A stretch of DNA of 64,000 nt from Rhodovulum bhavnagarense (GTDB lineage: Bacteria > Pseudomonadota > Alphaproteobacteria > Rhodobacterales > Rhodobacteraceae). The notes under the pieces are model-generated. The model was given only the letters and a program-made list of their open reading frames with translations. It did not search any database and had not been told where the DNA came from. The position numbers and the translations under genes were made by a program. Below are positions 30,681 through 40,106 of the stretch, in pieces; within the stretch, counting starts at the first letter, position 1, and each line of letters opens with the position of its first letter. The DNA is taken from contig NZ_SLXU01000010.1 of NCBI RefSeq assembly GCF_004343505.1, forward strand, positions 1-64,000. Direction: 5' to 3'.

Positions 30681-31530
30681 GCTGTTTTTGATCCGCTGCG
30701 AGGATGGCCGCCAGCCCCTCACGGTAATCGGGATAGCGCAGGCATATGCCCAGGTCAGTCTTGATGCGGTCGTTTCCCACCCTCTTGGATTCGGCATAGA
30801 ACCCGCGTGCCATCGGGCCGAGCCCGGCCGCCTCAAGGGGAATCTCGGGCGGCGCCGGCAGGTTCAGCAACCGGGCGGCAAAGCCGATCACGTCCTGCGG
30901 CGCGGCCGGTTCGTCATCGGCAAGGTTGTAGATCGCACCGGGGGCTGGTGCGGCCATCGAGGCGGCCAGCACCTGCGCGATATCCTCGACATGGATGCGT
31001 GAAAACACTTGTCCGGGCTTGACGATGCGCCGCGCGGTCCCGTCGCGTATCTGGTCAAAGGGCGCGCGTCCCGGCCCATATATCCCCGCCAGCCGGAAGA
31101 TGTGCAACGGCAGCCCCAGCCCGGCCCAGGCCCGTTCGGCCGACAGCCGTGCCTGCCCGCGTTCGGTCATGGGGGCGGGGGGGGTGTCCTCGGATACCCA
31201 GCCGCCAGCATGATCGCCATAAACCCCCGTAGTCGACAGGTATCCGACCCAACGCAGTTTCGACGCAGCCATCAGTGCCGGCCTCAGCGCGGCCACCACC
31301 GGATCGCCCTCTGGGCCAGGGGGGACAGAGCTCAGGACATGGGTGGCCTTGGCCAAAGCCGGGTCAAGGTCTCCGCTGGGCCAGATCACCGGCTCGACCC
31401 CCGCATCGCGCAACGCCGCCGCGCGCGCGGGGCTGCGGGTGGTGCCGATCACGCGCCAGCCGGGGCCAAGCTGCCGGGCCAGTTCCTGCGCGCAATAGCC
31501 ATGGCCAATCGAAAGAAGTACGTTTTCCAT
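30673..31530 (-). CDS. SDR-family NAD(P)-binding protein (YeeZ-like)
   Basis: The product is 285 residues. The N-terminus MENVLLSIGHGYCAQELARQL has GHGYCA in place of the usual GxGxxG, and YLSTTGVYGDHAGGWVSE and FRLAGIYGPGR are typical of the YeeZ/nucleoside-diphosphate-sugar epimerase-like group. A classical YxxxK is not clear, so catalysis is doubtful. Substrate unknown. It precedes exoD on the same strand with an 8-base overlap, and its start faces amn about 107 bases away. Confidence 0.8.
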   Translation of the reverse strand: MENVLLSIGHGYCAQELARQLGPGWRVIGTTRSPARAAALRDAGVEPVIWPSGDLDPALAKATHVLSSVPPGPEGDPVVAALRPALMAASKLRWVGYLSTTGVYGDHAGGWVSEDTPPAPMTERGQARLSAERAWAGLGLPLHIFRLAGIYGPGRAPFDQIRDGTARRIVKPGQVFSRIHVEDIAQVLAASMAAPAPGAIYNLADDEPAAPQDVIGFAARLLNLPAPPEIPLEAAGLGPMARGFYAESKRVGNDRIKTDLGICLRYPDYREGLAAILAADQKQHG

Positions 31531-31637
31531 CCCCTTTAGATCGTATAGCCCGCCCGCAAGCGCAAGGTGTCACTGCCGGGGTTGAACGACGCGTCCTTGT
31601 GCGACATCTTTTCCTGAGCGCAAACAGGGGAACCGCG

Positions 31638-33122
31638 ATGCAGATACCGGCCTGCGAGCACCCGATCGAAACGCCCCGACTGCCCGCGCCCGAGGCGTTT
31701 ACCGACCCCGCCGCGGCGGTGACCCGCCTGATCGAGATCTACGCGGCCTCGGTCGGGTTCCTGCGCGACCGGTTCTCGCAAACCTTGCAAGGACACGCAT
31801 CGCGCACCCGGTTCCGTGCGGTCTATCCCGAAATCCGGTTTGTCACCACCAGTCACGCGCAAGTGGACAGCCGGCTCAGTTTCGGTCATGTCGCCCAGCC
31901 CGGCCCCTATGCCAGCACGGTGACACGGCCCGATCTGTTTGCCAATTATCTGCGCCAACAGATCGGACTCCTGGTGGAAAACCATGGTCAGCCGGTGGTG
32001 ATCGGTCCCTCTGACACGCCCATCCCGGTGCATTTCGCGATGACCGGGGCCGAGGGGATCAGCGTTCCGCAAGAGGGGGTGCTGGATTTCCCGCTGCGCG
32101 ATCTTTTCGACGTGCCCGACCTGGGCACCACCAATGACGATATCGTCAATGGCACGCTGTGCTTGCCCGAGGGCGCAGCCCGCCCTCTTGCCCCATTCAG
32201 CGCGCAGCGCGTCGATTACTCGCTGGCGCGGCTTTCCCATTACACGGCCACCGCGCCCGAGCATTTTCAGAACCACGTCCTGTTCACCAACTACCAGTTC
32301 TATGTCGATGAATTCGAGGCCTATGCCCGCACCGCCCTGGCCGATCCCGCCAGCGGCTATTGTGCGCTGATCGGTCCCGGCAATCACGAAATCACCGAGC
32401 CGCGCGCGCCGCTGCCTGTGCTTTCGAAGTTGCCGCAGATGCCAGCCTATCACCTCAAACGGCCCGACGGGCAGGGGATCACGCTGGTCAATATCGGGGT
32501 GGGGCCGTCCAACGCTAAAACCGCGACCGACCATATCGCGGTGCTGCGCCCCCATGCCTGGCTGATGGTGGGGCATTGTGCGGGGCTGCGCAATTCCCAG
32601 CGGCTGGGCGATTTCGTGCTCGCCCATGCCTATCTGCGCGAGGATCACGTGCTGGATGACGACTTGCCGGTCTGGGTGCCGATCCCGGCGCTGGCCGAGA
32701 TCCAGGTGGCGCTGGAGGACGCGGTCGAAGAGATCACGCGGCTGGAAGGGTTCGAGTTGAAGCGGATCATGCGCACCGGCACGGTTGCCACCATCGACAA
32801 CCGCAACTGGGAACTGCGCGACCAGTCCGGCCCGGTGCAGCGCCTGTCGCAATCCCGCGCCATCGCGATGGACATGGAAAGCGCGACGATCGCGGCAAAC
32901 GGGTTCCGGTTCCGTGTGCCCTATGGCACGCTTTTATGTGTCTCCGACAAGCCGCTGCATGGCGAGTTGAAGCTGCCGGGCATGGCCAGCGATTTTTACA
33001 AGACGCAGGTCGCACGTCACCTTGCGATCGGAATACGGGCGATAGAGCGGCTCCGCGAGATGCCACTCGAACGAATTCACAGCCGCAAGTTGCGCAGTTT
33101 CGAGGAAACCGCCTTTCTGTAA
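31638..33122 (+). CDS. amn: AMP nucleosidase
   Basis: The product is 494 residues, the normal length for Amn, which hydrolyses AMP to adenine and ribose 5-phosphate. An N-terminal domain special to Amn precedes a phosphorylase-fold catalytic domain with LVNIGVGPSNAKTATDH, MVGHCAGLRNSQRLGDFVLA and the nucleoside-binding AIAMDMESATIAANG. ATG 31638 follows CAGGGGAACC; the longer open frame to 31275 overlaps the divergent SDR gene. It helps set adenylate levels when AMP accumulates. No partner is adjacent; HU follows 139 bases later. Confidence 0.95.
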   Translation: MQIPACEHPIETPRLPAPEAFTDPAAAVTRLIEIYAASVGFLRDRFSQTLQGHASRTRFRAVYPEIRFVTTSHAQVDSRLSFGHVAQPGPYASTVTRPDLFANYLRQQIGLLVENHGQPVVIGPSDTPIPVHFAMTGAEGISVPQEGVLDFPLRDLFDVPDLGTTNDDIVNGTLCLPEGAARPLAPFSAQRVDYSLARLSHYTATAPEHFQNHVLFTNYQFYVDEFEAYARTALADPASGYCALIGPGNHEITEPRAPLPVLSKLPQMPAYHLKRPDGQGITLVNIGVGPSNAKTATDHIAVLRPHAWLMVGHCAGLRNSQRLGDFVLAHAYLREDHVLDDDLPVWVPIPALAEIQVALEDAVEEITRLEGFELKRIMRTGTVATIDNRNWELRDQSGPVQRLSQSRAIAMDMESATIAANGFRFRVPYGTLLCVSDKPLHGELKLPGMASDFYKTQVARHLAIGIRAIERLREMPLERIHSRKLRSFEETAFL

Positions 33123-33261
33123 GGGAAAATTGGGGGAATACGGCCACAAAACCCTTGGAAATCGCCCCGATTCCACCACAAATCGTTGTGTGCCCCCCCA
33201 AGATGACGTTAAATCACTGCGATCTGCCCCCAATAAAAGGGCCCGAACGAGGAGACGACAC

Positions 33262-33549
33262 ATGGCAAAACCGATGACCAAGACGCAGCTTGTCGCTGCC
33301 CTGGCCGAAGAGATGGACGCCGACAAGAAAGTGGCCTCTGCCGCGCTGGACGCGATTACCGATATCATCACCCGCGAAGTATCCGCAGGTGGCGCCGTGA
33401 CCCTGCCGGGCGTCGGCAAGATCTATTGCCGCGAGCGTCCCGAGCGCATGGTGCGCAATCCCGCCACCGGCGAGCAGTTCAAGAAAGAGGCCGACAAGGT
33501 GGTCAAGATGACCATCGCCAAGGCGCTGAAAGACAGCGTCAACGGCTGA
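33262..33549 (+). CDS. HU-family DNA-binding protein
   Basis: This is a 95-residue basic protein of the HU/IHF fold: MTKTQLVAALAEEM, then helix AALDAITDIITREV, and the DNA-binding arm region RERPERMVRNPATGEQF containing the conserved NPxTG intercalating tip. The C-terminus is KMTIAKALKDSVNG. It bends and compacts DNA. ATG 33262 has a strong AGGAGA site. The arm motif is typical of HU, and there is no sign of IHF-specific residues. A rho-independent terminator follows 27 bases after the stop, so it is probably a single-gene transcript with an AT-rich leader. Confidence 0.94.
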   Translation: MAKPMTKTQLVAALAEEMDADKKVASAALDAITDIITREVSAGGAVTLPGVGKIYCRERPERMVRNPATGEQFKKEADKVVKMTIAKALKDSVNG

Positions 33550-33576
33550 GCCTTACGCGCACGGCAGAATTCTTCT

Positions 33577-33602
33577 AGGGTCGCCTCGGGGCGGCCCTTT
33601 TT
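33577..33602 (+). terminator. terminator after HU gene
   Basis: The stem AGGGTCGCC/GGCGGCCCT (one T-G pair) with loop TCGG is followed by five T. This is a textbook intrinsic terminator. Confidence 0.88.
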
Positions 33603-33629
33603 GTTTGGCCGGCCGTTCGGGGAGGGATG

Positions 33630-34523
33630 ATGGATTTCCGTGCATTGGCGATGGGGTTGGCTTTTGCCTTCATCTGGGCCTCGGCCTTTACCTCGGCGCG
33701 GATCATCGTGGCCGATGCTCCGCCCCTGAGCGCGCTGGCGCTGCGGTTTCTTATCTCGGGTCTTCTGGGGGTCGGGATCGCGGCCGCGCTGGGCCAGAGC
33801 TGGCGGCTGACGCGCGCGCAATGGCGCGCGACCGCAGTGTTCGGAATCAGCCAGAACGGGCTTTATCTAGGGCTGAATTTTGTCGCCATGCAGACGCTGG
33901 AGGCGTCGATGGCCTCGATCATCGCCTCGACCATGCCGCTATTGGTGGGCTTGTTCGGGTGGCTGGTGCTGGGCGAAAGATTGCGTCCGCTTGGCGTGCT
34001 GGGGCTGGTGGTGGGGTTTTCTGGGGTCGCCCTGATCATGGGAACGCGCATTTCGGGCGGCGTGGATCTCTTTGGGCTTGTTCTGTGTATCGCCGCTGTC
34101 TTTGCACTGACGGCTGCGACATTGTCGGTGCGCGGCGCATCCTCGGGAGGAAACGTGCTTATGATCGTGGGGTTGCAGATGCTTTTGGGAGCGGCGGCGC
34201 TGGGTGGTGCGGCGCTGGTCGCGGGCGAGGCATGGGAGGTGACCTGGAGTGCGAGGCTTATCGCGGCCTTTGCCTATACGACGGTGTTTCCCGGCCTGGT
34301 CGCCACGCTGATCTGGTTCCTGTTGGTGCGCCGTATCGGCGCGGTGCGCGCGGCGACCTTTCATTTCCTCAGCCCGTTTTTCGGTGTCGGCATTGCCGCG
34401 ATCCTGCTGGGCGAGCGGCTTGGGCCGTGGGACATCGCCGGGGTGGCGGTCATCATGGCAGGCATCCTGGCCGTGCAACTGTCCAAGCAGGCGAATCCAG
34501 CACGCGGGTCGCAGGGGGCTTGA
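33630..34523 (+). CDS. EamA/DMT-family transporter
   Basis: The product is about 297 residues with ten predicted helices in two EamA repeats: AFIWASAFTSARIIV at the start, EASMASIIASTMPLLVGLFGWLVLGE in the first repeat and VRAATFHFLSPFFGVGIAAILLGE in the second. It is probably an exporter or permease of small metabolites with unknown substrate. ATG 33627 and 33630 are tandem; the second leaves room for the GGGGAGGG site. It follows the HU terminator by 27 bases and converges on aroC, with a dispersed repeat in the gap. Confidence 0.87.
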   Translation: MDFRALAMGLAFAFIWASAFTSARIIVADAPPLSALALRFLISGLLGVGIAAALGQSWRLTRAQWRATAVFGISQNGLYLGLNFVAMQTLEASMASIIASTMPLLVGLFGWLVLGERLRPLGVLGLVVGFSGVALIMGTRISGGVDLFGLVLCIAAVFALTAATLSVRGASSGGNVLMIVGLQMLLGAAALGGAALVAGEAWEVTWSARLIAAFAYTTVFPGLVATLIWFLLVRRIGAVRAATFHFLSPFFGVGIAAILLGERLGPWDIAGVAVIMAGILAVQLSKQANPARGSQGA

Positions 34524-34548
34524 GCGCACGGCCCTTTGGCGCCTGTCG

Positions 34549-34604
34549 ACGGCCGGGGGGCGCTGCCCCCCGGACCCCCCGGGGTATTTCGGCCAAGAAG
34601 AAGG
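34549..34604. repeat. dispersed Rhodobacterales intergenic repeat
   Basis: The hairpin GGGGGGCGCTGCCCCCC (7-base arms, loop GCT) is followed by GGACCCCCCGGGGTATTTCG and GCCAAGAAGAA. I recognise this hairpin-plus-tail as a recurrent element between genes in Rhodobacterales genomes. Here it lies between the convergent EamA gene and aroC, where it may also act as a terminator. There is only one copy in this window. Confidence 0.6.
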
Positions 34605-34635
34605 GGCGGTCGTCGCGGGCAAGAGGATGGCAGGA

Positions 34636-35736
34636 TTAACCGATCTGTCCGCGGTTTTCCCCCACCTGTCCGCGATGCAACAGCCAGTGGTCCAAGATCA
34701 CGCAGGCCATCATCGCCTCGGCCACGGGCACCGCGCGGATACCGACGCAAGGATCATGTCGCCCGCGTGTCACGATATCCGTTTCCTCGCCGCCGCGGGT
34801 GATGGTGCGCCGCGGTGTCAGGATCGACGAGGTCGGCTTCACCGCGAAACGGACCACGATGTCCTGACCGGTCGAGATGCCGCCAAGGATGCCGCCCGCG
34901 TGGTTCGACGAGTAGATCGGCCCGTCCGGCCCCATCGTGATTTCATCGGCATTCGCGCTGCCGGTCAGGGTGGCCGCGGCCATGCCCTCGCCGATCTCGA
35001 CGGCCTTGACGGCGTTGATGCTCATCATCGCGGCGGCGAGATCGGTATCCAGCTTGCCATAGATCGGTGCGCCCAGCCCCGCGGGCACGCCGCGGGCGAC
35101 GACCTCGACGACCGCGCCGACGGAATCGCCGGACTTGCGCAGCCCGTCGAGATAGGCGGACCAATCCTCGGCTGCTTGCGCGTCGGGCACCCAGAACGGG
35201 TTGCGTTCGATCTGATCCCACTCGAAGCGGTTCGGGTCGATGCGGTGTGGGCCGATCTGTACCATGTAGCCGGTGATCGAGACCTCGGGGGCCAGCATGG
35301 CCAGTGCCGCGCGCGCCACGCCGCCGGCGGCGACCCGCGCCGCCGTCTCGCGCGCCGAGGACCGGCCGCCACCGCGATAATCGCGGATGCCGTATTTCTG
35401 CCAATAGGTGATGTCTGCATGGCCGGGGCGGAACTTCTCGGCGATCTCGCTGTAATCCTTGGACCGCTGGTCGGTGTTGCGGATCATCAGCTGGATCGGC
35501 GTGCCGGTGGTCTGCCCCTCGAACACGCCCGACAGGATTTCCACAGCGTCCGGTTCCCGGCGCTGGGTGGTGTACTTGTTCTGACCCGGTTTGCGTCGGT
35601 CCAGCCAGTATTGCAGCGCGTCGGCATCCAGCGCCACGCCCGGCGGGCAGCCATCCACCGTCGCGCCAAGCGCGGGGCCGTGGCTTTCGCCCCAGGTGGT
35701 GACGCGGAACAGGTGACCGAAGGTGTTCAGGCTCAT
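34636..35736 (-). CDS. aroC: chorismate synthase
   Basis: The product is 366 residues, the usual length; it makes chorismate from EPSP using reduced FMN, the last common step to aromatic amino acids. Signatures are the N-terminal [20 protein letters not shown], then [21 protein letters not shown] and [13 protein letters not shown], and [21 protein letters not shown] near the end. ATG 35736 is preceded by AAAGGAGTGCC. It is divergent from the thiamine transporter operon with the riboswitch between. No other shikimate gene is nearby. Confidence 0.97.
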   Translation of the reverse strand: MSLNTFGHLFRVTTWGESHGPALGATVDGCPPGVALDADALQYWLDRRKPGQNKYTTQRREPDAVEILSGVFEGQTTGTPIQLMIRNTDQRSKDYSEIAEKFRPGHADITYWQKYGIRDYRGGGRSSARETAARVAAGGVARAALAMLAPEVSITGYMVQIGPHRIDPNRFEWDQIERNPFWVPDAQAAEDWSAYLDGLRKSGDSVGAVVEVVARGVPAGLGAPIYGKLDTDLAAAMMSINAVKAVEIGEGMAAATLTGSANADEITMGPDGPIYSSNHAGGILGGISTGQDIVVRFAVKPTSSILTPRRTITRGGEETDIVTRGRHDPCVGIRAVPVAEAMMACVILDHWLLHRGQVGENRGQIG

Positions 35737-35833
35737 GGCAGGCACTCCTTTGGCCCCGGCATAGCGGGCAGGCCCCGGCCCCTCAAGCGCTTTCACTTGC
35801 CGCGGGTGGGTCGAGGGGATAGGCTGGGTGCGC

Positions 35834-35923
35834 CTCGGGGTGCCCTTCTGTGAGTGGGCTGAGATGCGGGACCGGCCCGCGAACCCGTTGAACCTGACCC
35901 GGTTAGAACCGGCGGAGGGAAGG
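35834..35923 (+). ncRNA. TPP riboswitch (THI element)
   Basis: Conserved THI-box blocks appear in order: GGGGTGCCCTT, GGGCTGAGATGCGGGA, the complement CCCGCGAACCCGTTGAACCTGA, then CCGGTTAGAACCGGCGGAGGGAAGG. These match the thiamine-pyrophosphate aptamer closely. The final GGAGGGAAGG is the last paired strand and could itself be a ribosome site for an in-frame ATG at 35927. No long terminator hairpin lies between it and thiB, so control is probably at translation initiation. Confidence 0.95.
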
Positions 35924-35977
35924 TTAATGGATATCGCTCCACCCTTGCCCGTCCGCCCCCATCGTTGGAGGAGGACC

Positions 35978-36967
35978 ATGAAATTTCCGATCATCGCCAC
36001 CGCGGTGCTGGGCGCCACCACGGCATTGGCCGATATGCCCGTCTTGACCGTCTATACTTATGACAGCTTCGTGGCCGACTGGGGCCCCGGCCCGCAGATC
36101 GAGACCGCGTTCGAGGAGGTCTGCGGCTGCGACCTGAAATTCGTGGGCGCGGGCGACGGGGCGGCGCTGCTGGCGCGGCTCCAGCTTGAGGGGGTGCGCA
36201 CGAGGGCCGATGTCGTGCTGGGGCTGGATACCAACCTGACAGCCGCCGCCGCCGGGACCGGGCTTTTTGCCAAACACGGGATCGAAGCCGAGTTCAATCT
36301 GCCGGTGGACTGGGATGATGACATGTTCCTGCCCTTCGACTGGGGGTATTTCGCCTTTGTCCATGACAAGACGCGTCTGCCCGATGCACCGGACAGTTTC
36401 GAAGAGCTGATCGCGGCCCCCGATGATCTCAAGGTGGTGATCCAGGACCCGCGCTCTTCTACGCCTGGCCTGGGCCTGATGCTGTGGGTCAAGGCGGCCT
36501 ATGGCGCGCGCGCGCCCGAAATCTGGGCGGGGCTTGCGCCGCATGTCCTGACCGTGACCAAGGGCTGGTCGGAGGCTTATGGCATGTTTCTCGATGGCGA
36601 GGCTGACATGGTGCTGAGCTATACCACCTCGCCAGCCTATCACCTGATCGCGGAGGGAGATGACACCAAGGCGGCCGCGCCCTTTGACGAGGGACATTAC
36701 ATGCAGATCGAGGTCGCCGGGCGGATCGCCTCTTCGGAACAACCGGAACTGGCGCAATCTTTCCTGAACTTCATGTTGAGCGATGCGTTCCAGTCGGTGA
36801 TCGCGACGACCAACTGGATGTATCCGGCGGTCACGCCCGAGGGGGGCCTTCCGAGAGGGTTCGAGACCCTGATCACCCCCGAGACCGCGCTGATCTTCGC
36901 CCCGGGCGAGGCGGCAAAGCTGCGCGAGGAGGCATTGGCCGAATGGCGCGACGGGCTCAGCCGCTAG
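35978..36967 (+). CDS. thiB: thiamine ABC transporter substrate-binding protein
   Basis: The product is 329 residues with a short N-terminal signal peptide ([18 protein letters not shown], cleavage near residue 18). The mature part begins [17 protein letters not shown], the ThiB hallmark, with [17 protein letters not shown] and [18 protein letters not shown] later. It captures thiamine and its phosphates in the periplasm. ATG 35978 follows GGAGGAGGACC; ATG 35927 is in frame but would add 17 residues before the signal. It heads thiBPQ and is under the TPP riboswitch. Confidence 0.95.
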   Translation: MKFPIIATAVLGATTALADMPVLTVYTYDSFVADWGPGPQIETAFEEVCGCDLKFVGAGDGAALLARLQLEGVRTRADVVLGLDTNLTAAAAGTGLFAKHGIEAEFNLPVDWDDDMFLPFDWGYFAFVHDKTRLPDAPDSFEELIAAPDDLKVVIQDPRSSTPGLGLMLWVKAAYGARAPEIWAGLAPHVLTVTKGWSEAYGMFLDGEADMVLSYTTSPAYHLIAEGDDTKAAAPFDEGHYMQIEVAGRIASSEQPELAQSFLNFMLSDAFQSVIATTNWMYPAVTPEGGLPRGFETLITPETALIFAPGEAAKLREEALAEWRDGLSR

Positions 36968-38514
36968 GGGCGGTGGTTCCCGCAGGGGTGGCCGCAGGGG
37001 CGCTGGTGCTGGCGCTCTGCCTGGGTACGCTGGCGGCCGTGGCGTGGCGGGCCGAGGCGGGCGGGGGTCTGGGCGCGGCCGATTGGGCGGCGATCCGCTT
37101 TACGCTGTTTCAGGCCGCCTTGTCGGCGGGGCTGAGTTGTGCCTTGGCCATCCCCGTGGCGCGGGCGCTGGCTCGGCGCCAGTTTGCCGGGCGTGGCCTT
37201 TTGATCACGCTGTTGGGCGCGCCCTTCATCCTGCCGGTGATCGTGGGGGTGGTGGGCCTGTTGGCCCTGTTCGGCCGCAACGGGATGGTCTCGGCGGCAC
37301 TGGCGCCCCTGGGCCTGGGGCCGGTTGATATCTATGGGCTGCACGGTGTTTTGCTGGCGCATGTCTTTTTCAACCTGCCGCTGGCCACGCGGTTGATCCT
37401 GCAAGGATGGCTGGCGATCCCGGCGGAACGGTTCCGGCTGGCCGCAGCCCTTGGCTTTGGCCCCGGTGACGTGGTCAGGCGCCTGGAAGTCCCGATGCTG
37501 CGCGAGGTTCTGCCCGGCGCCTTTCTCGTCACCTTCCTGATCTGCGTGACGAGTTTCGCCGTCGTCCTGACACTTGGGGGCGGTCCGCGGGCCACGACTG
37601 TGGAACTTGCGATCTACCATGCCTTTCGGTTCGAGTTCGATCTCGGACGCGCTGCGCTGTTATCGTTGATCCAGTTCGGGATGTGCGCGGCCGCGGCGCT
37701 GATGGCCTTGGCGGTTACGGTACCCGGGGGCTTTGGCGCGGGACTGGACCGGCCATTGAAGCGTTGGGATGCCGATCATCTGGGCTTGCGGATGCAGGAC
37801 GCGGCATGGCTGGGCCTGGCCGGGTTGTTCCTGCTGGTGCCGCTGGCGCTGATCGTCTTGCGCGGATTGGCGGGGCTGGCCGAGATGCCCGCCGCCGTCT
37901 ACGCCGCTGCGCTGCGGTCGCTGGTGGTGGCCTTGGTTTCGGCGGCGGTGACGGTGGGCCTGGCCTTGCCCCTTGCCTTGGCGGCGAACCGGTTGGGCGG
38001 TCTGCGCGGTACGGCGTTGCAGGGGGCGGGGATGCTGGCCATCGCCGCCTCGCCGCTGGTGATGGGGACCGGGCTTTTCCTGCTGTTGTTCCCGGTTGTC
38101 GATCCGGTTGCGCTGGCCCTGCCGGTGACGGCCGTGGTCAATGCCGCGATGAGTCTGCCTTTCGCGCTGCGTGCGCTTGGCCCGGTCCTGGCCGAGACCG
38201 AGCGCAGCCATGGCCGGCTGGCCGATAGCCTGGGGTTGCACGGTTACACACGGCTGCGACTGGTGACCCTGCCACGTCTGCGCCGCCCGCTGGGCTTCGT
38301 GCTGGGGCTGTCGGCGGCGCTGTCTATGGGTGACCTGGGGGTGATCGCGCTGTTTGCCGATCCGGCGCAGGCAACGTTGCCGCTACAGCTTTATGGCCTG
38401 ATGGGCGCCTACCGGATGGAGGCCGCCGCGGGGGCTGCGCTTTTGCTGTTGGCGCTCAGCCTGGGGCTGTTCTGGATTTTCGACAGGGGAGGGCGTGCGA
38501 ATGCTGCGGTTTGA
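36943..38514 (+). CDS. thiP: thiamine ABC transporter permease
   Basis: This 523-residue fused permease has about twelve membrane helices in two BPD_transp_1 halves, each with an EAA-like loop (RFRLAAALGFGPGDVVRRLEVP and RLADSLGLHGYTRLRLVTLP). It forms the membrane channel for thiamine with ThiB and ThiQ. ATG 36943 overlaps the end of thiB by 25 bases and has GAGGAGG 10 bases upstream; GTG 36973 is an alternative. It overlaps thiQ by 14 bases, showing tight coupling. Confidence 0.94.
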   Translation: MARRAQPLGAVVPAGVAAGALVLALCLGTLAAVAWRAEAGGGLGAADWAAIRFTLFQAALSAGLSCALAIPVARALARRQFAGRGLLITLLGAPFILPVIVGVVGLLALFGRNGMVSAALAPLGLGPVDIYGLHGVLLAHVFFNLPLATRLILQGWLAIPAERFRLAAALGFGPGDVVRRLEVPMLREVLPGAFLVTFLICVTSFAVVLTLGGGPRATTVELAIYHAFRFEFDLGRAALLSLIQFGMCAAAALMALAVTVPGGFGAGLDRPLKRWDADHLGLRMQDAAWLGLAGLFLLVPLALIVLRGLAGLAEMPAAVYAAALRSLVVALVSAAVTVGLALPLALAANRLGGLRGTALQGAGMLAIAASPLVMGTGLFLLLFPVVDPVALALPVTAVVNAAMSLPFALRALGPVLAETERSHGRLADSLGLHGYTRLRLVTLPRLRRPLGFVLGLSAALSMGDLGVIALFADPAQATLPLQLYGLMGAYRMEAAAGAALLLLALSLGLFWIFDRGGRANAAV

Positions 38515-39193
38515 CGGCGTCGAGATCCGGCAGGGCAGCTTTTGCCTGAGGGCGGATTTCGAGGTGGCCCCGGGTCGCATCCTGGCGCTGCTTGGTGCTT
38601 CGGGGGCGGGAAAATCAACGCTGATCGACGCGGTGGCGGGGTTCGTGACCCCGCGATCGGGTCGGATCACCTGGCAGGGCCAGGATATTACATTGCGGCC
38701 ACCCGCGGACCGGCCCGTGTCGATCCTGTTCCAGGATAACAATCTCTTTCCCCACCTGAGCGTGGCGCAGAACGTAGGGCTTGGCCTGCGCCCCGACCTG
38801 CGTCTTTCATCCGCGCAACATGATGCGGTGGCGGGGGCGCTGGCGCGGGTCGGGCTGGCGGGGTTCGGGGGGCGCATGCCGGGCCAGCTTTCTGGTGGAC
38901 AGCGCAGCCGGGTTGCCCTCGCGCGAACACTGTTGCGCGGACGGCCGGTGATGCTGTTGGACGAGCCCTTTGCCGCGCTTGGGCCTGCGCTGAAATCCGA
39001 GATGCTGGACCTTGTTGCCGCGCTTGCCAAGGATGCCGGCGCGACGGTTCTGATGGTAACCCATGATCCCGAAGATGCGCGTGCCATCGCGTCGGAAACC
39101 GCGCTGGTGGCCGATGGTCGTGTCCATCCCCCACATCCGACCGGGGCGCTGTTGGCCGATCCGCCAGAGGCGTTGCGCCGTTACCTGGGGTGA
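38501..39193 (+). CDS. thiQ: thiamine ABC transporter ATP-binding protein
   Basis: The product is 230 residues, an ABC ATPase with Walker A GASGAGKS, signature LSGGQRSRVALART, Walker B VMLLDEPFAALG and the switch His in VTHDPEDA. It powers ThiP. ATG 38501 has GGGGAGGG 7 bases upstream and is preferred over GTG 38495. The C-terminus is short, as usual for ThiQ, with no regulatory domain. A hairpin at 39250-39273 lies beyond its end, shared with the convergent petC. Confidence 0.95.
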   Translation: MLRFDGVEIRQGSFCLRADFEVAPGRILALLGASGAGKSTLIDAVAGFVTPRSGRITWQGQDITLRPPADRPVSILFQDNNLFPHLSVAQNVGLGLRPDLRLSSAQHDAVAGALARVGLAGFGGRMPGQLSGGQRSRVALARTLLRGRPVMLLDEPFAALGPALKSEMLDLVAALAKDAGATVLMVTHDPEDARAIASETALVADGRVHPPHPTGALLADPPEALRRYLG

Positions 39194-39249
39194 TCGCGCC
39201 GTTGGGCGCATCTGGCCCGGAGGGTGTCAGCAGAACGATCGCGAAAAGA

Positions 39250-39273
39250 AAACGCGCCCCGAGGGGCGCGTTT
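39250..39273. terminator. bidirectional terminator between thiQ and petC
   Basis: The perfect stem AAACGCGCCCC/GGGGCGCGTTT with a two-base loop lies between the convergent ends. A-rich and T-rich flanks make it usable in both directions. Confidence 0.8.
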
Positions 39274-39299
39274 CCCGCTTGGTCAGGCCGTTGGCCGGA

Positions 39300-40088
39300 T
39301 CAGACGGATTTCTTGGGCTTGTAAGGGGCCCAGAGCCGCTTGTTGGTGAGGTAGAGCAGGACCGTCAGCGCCAGCAGGATGCCGACCGAGATGAACCCGG
39401 CCTGCTTGCGCTGCATCAGCTTGGGCTCGGCTGTCCACATCAGGAAGGCGGAAACGTCCTGGGCAACCTGTTCGGCGGTTGCCTCGGTGCCGTCGGCGTA
39501 ATCCACGTCATCGCCAAAGATCGCGGGGGCCATGGCGCTCCAGTTGTCCGGGAACACCTCGTTGTAGTAGTAGAAGGTCCCCGCCTCTTCCTTGGTCTCG
39601 TCGCTGAAGCTCAGCAGGTAGGTGGCGATGTACTCGGGGCCACCGATACCCTTGAACAGCTGGTTCAGACCCAGGCCGTTCGGCCCGTGAAAGCCTGCGC
39701 GCGCCTTTGCAATCACGGTCAGGTCCGGCGCGCCCGGATAGGTGCCGGCCGGGAAGTGATCGGTCGGCTTGCCGGGGCGCCAATCCTCGATCTCGGGATC
39801 AAAGACCTCCCAGCTTGCCGCGTAGTCGCGCATTGCCTGTTCCGACAGGGCAGGCCCGCCGGGTTCGGAAAGGGCGCGGAACGGCAGAAGTTCCAGGCCG
39901 TGGCAGGCGGAACAGATCTGGGTGAAGACCTGAAGCCCGCGCTGCAACTGGGCCTGGTCATAGGTGCCCATGACCCCTTCGAACGGGAAGTCGAAGTCGG
40001 TGACATGCCCGCCACCTCCGGCGGCCTGGGCACTGCCCGCCCCCAGCGTGAGGGCGGTCAGCGCGGTGATCGTGAGTTTCTTGAACAT
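39300..40088 (-). CDS. petC: cytochrome c1 of the bc1 complex
   Basis: The product is 262 residues with a signal peptide (MFKKLTITALTALTLGAGSAQA). Heme c is bound by CSACHG, and the distal Met ligand is probably that of NWSAMAPAIF. One C-terminal membrane helix (AGFISVGILLALTVLLYLT) anchors it to the inner membrane, ending in a basic tail. It passes electrons from the Rieske protein to cytochrome c. It is the last gene of petABC, 18 bases after petB. Confidence 0.97.
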   Translation of the reverse strand: MFKKLTITALTALTLGAGSAQAAGGGGHVTDFDFPFEGVMGTYDQAQLQRGLQVFTQICSACHGLELLPFRALSEPGGPALSEQAMRDYAASWEVFDPEIEDWRPGKPTDHFPAGTYPGAPDLTVIAKARAGFHGPNGLGLNQLFKGIGGPEYIATYLLSFSDETKEEAGTFYYYNEVFPDNWSAMAPAIFGDDVDYADGTEATAEQVAQDVSAFLMWTAEPKLMQRKQAGFISVGILLALTVLLYLTNKRLWAPYKPKKSV

Positions 40089-40106
40089 CTTTTACGATCC
40101 CTTCTC

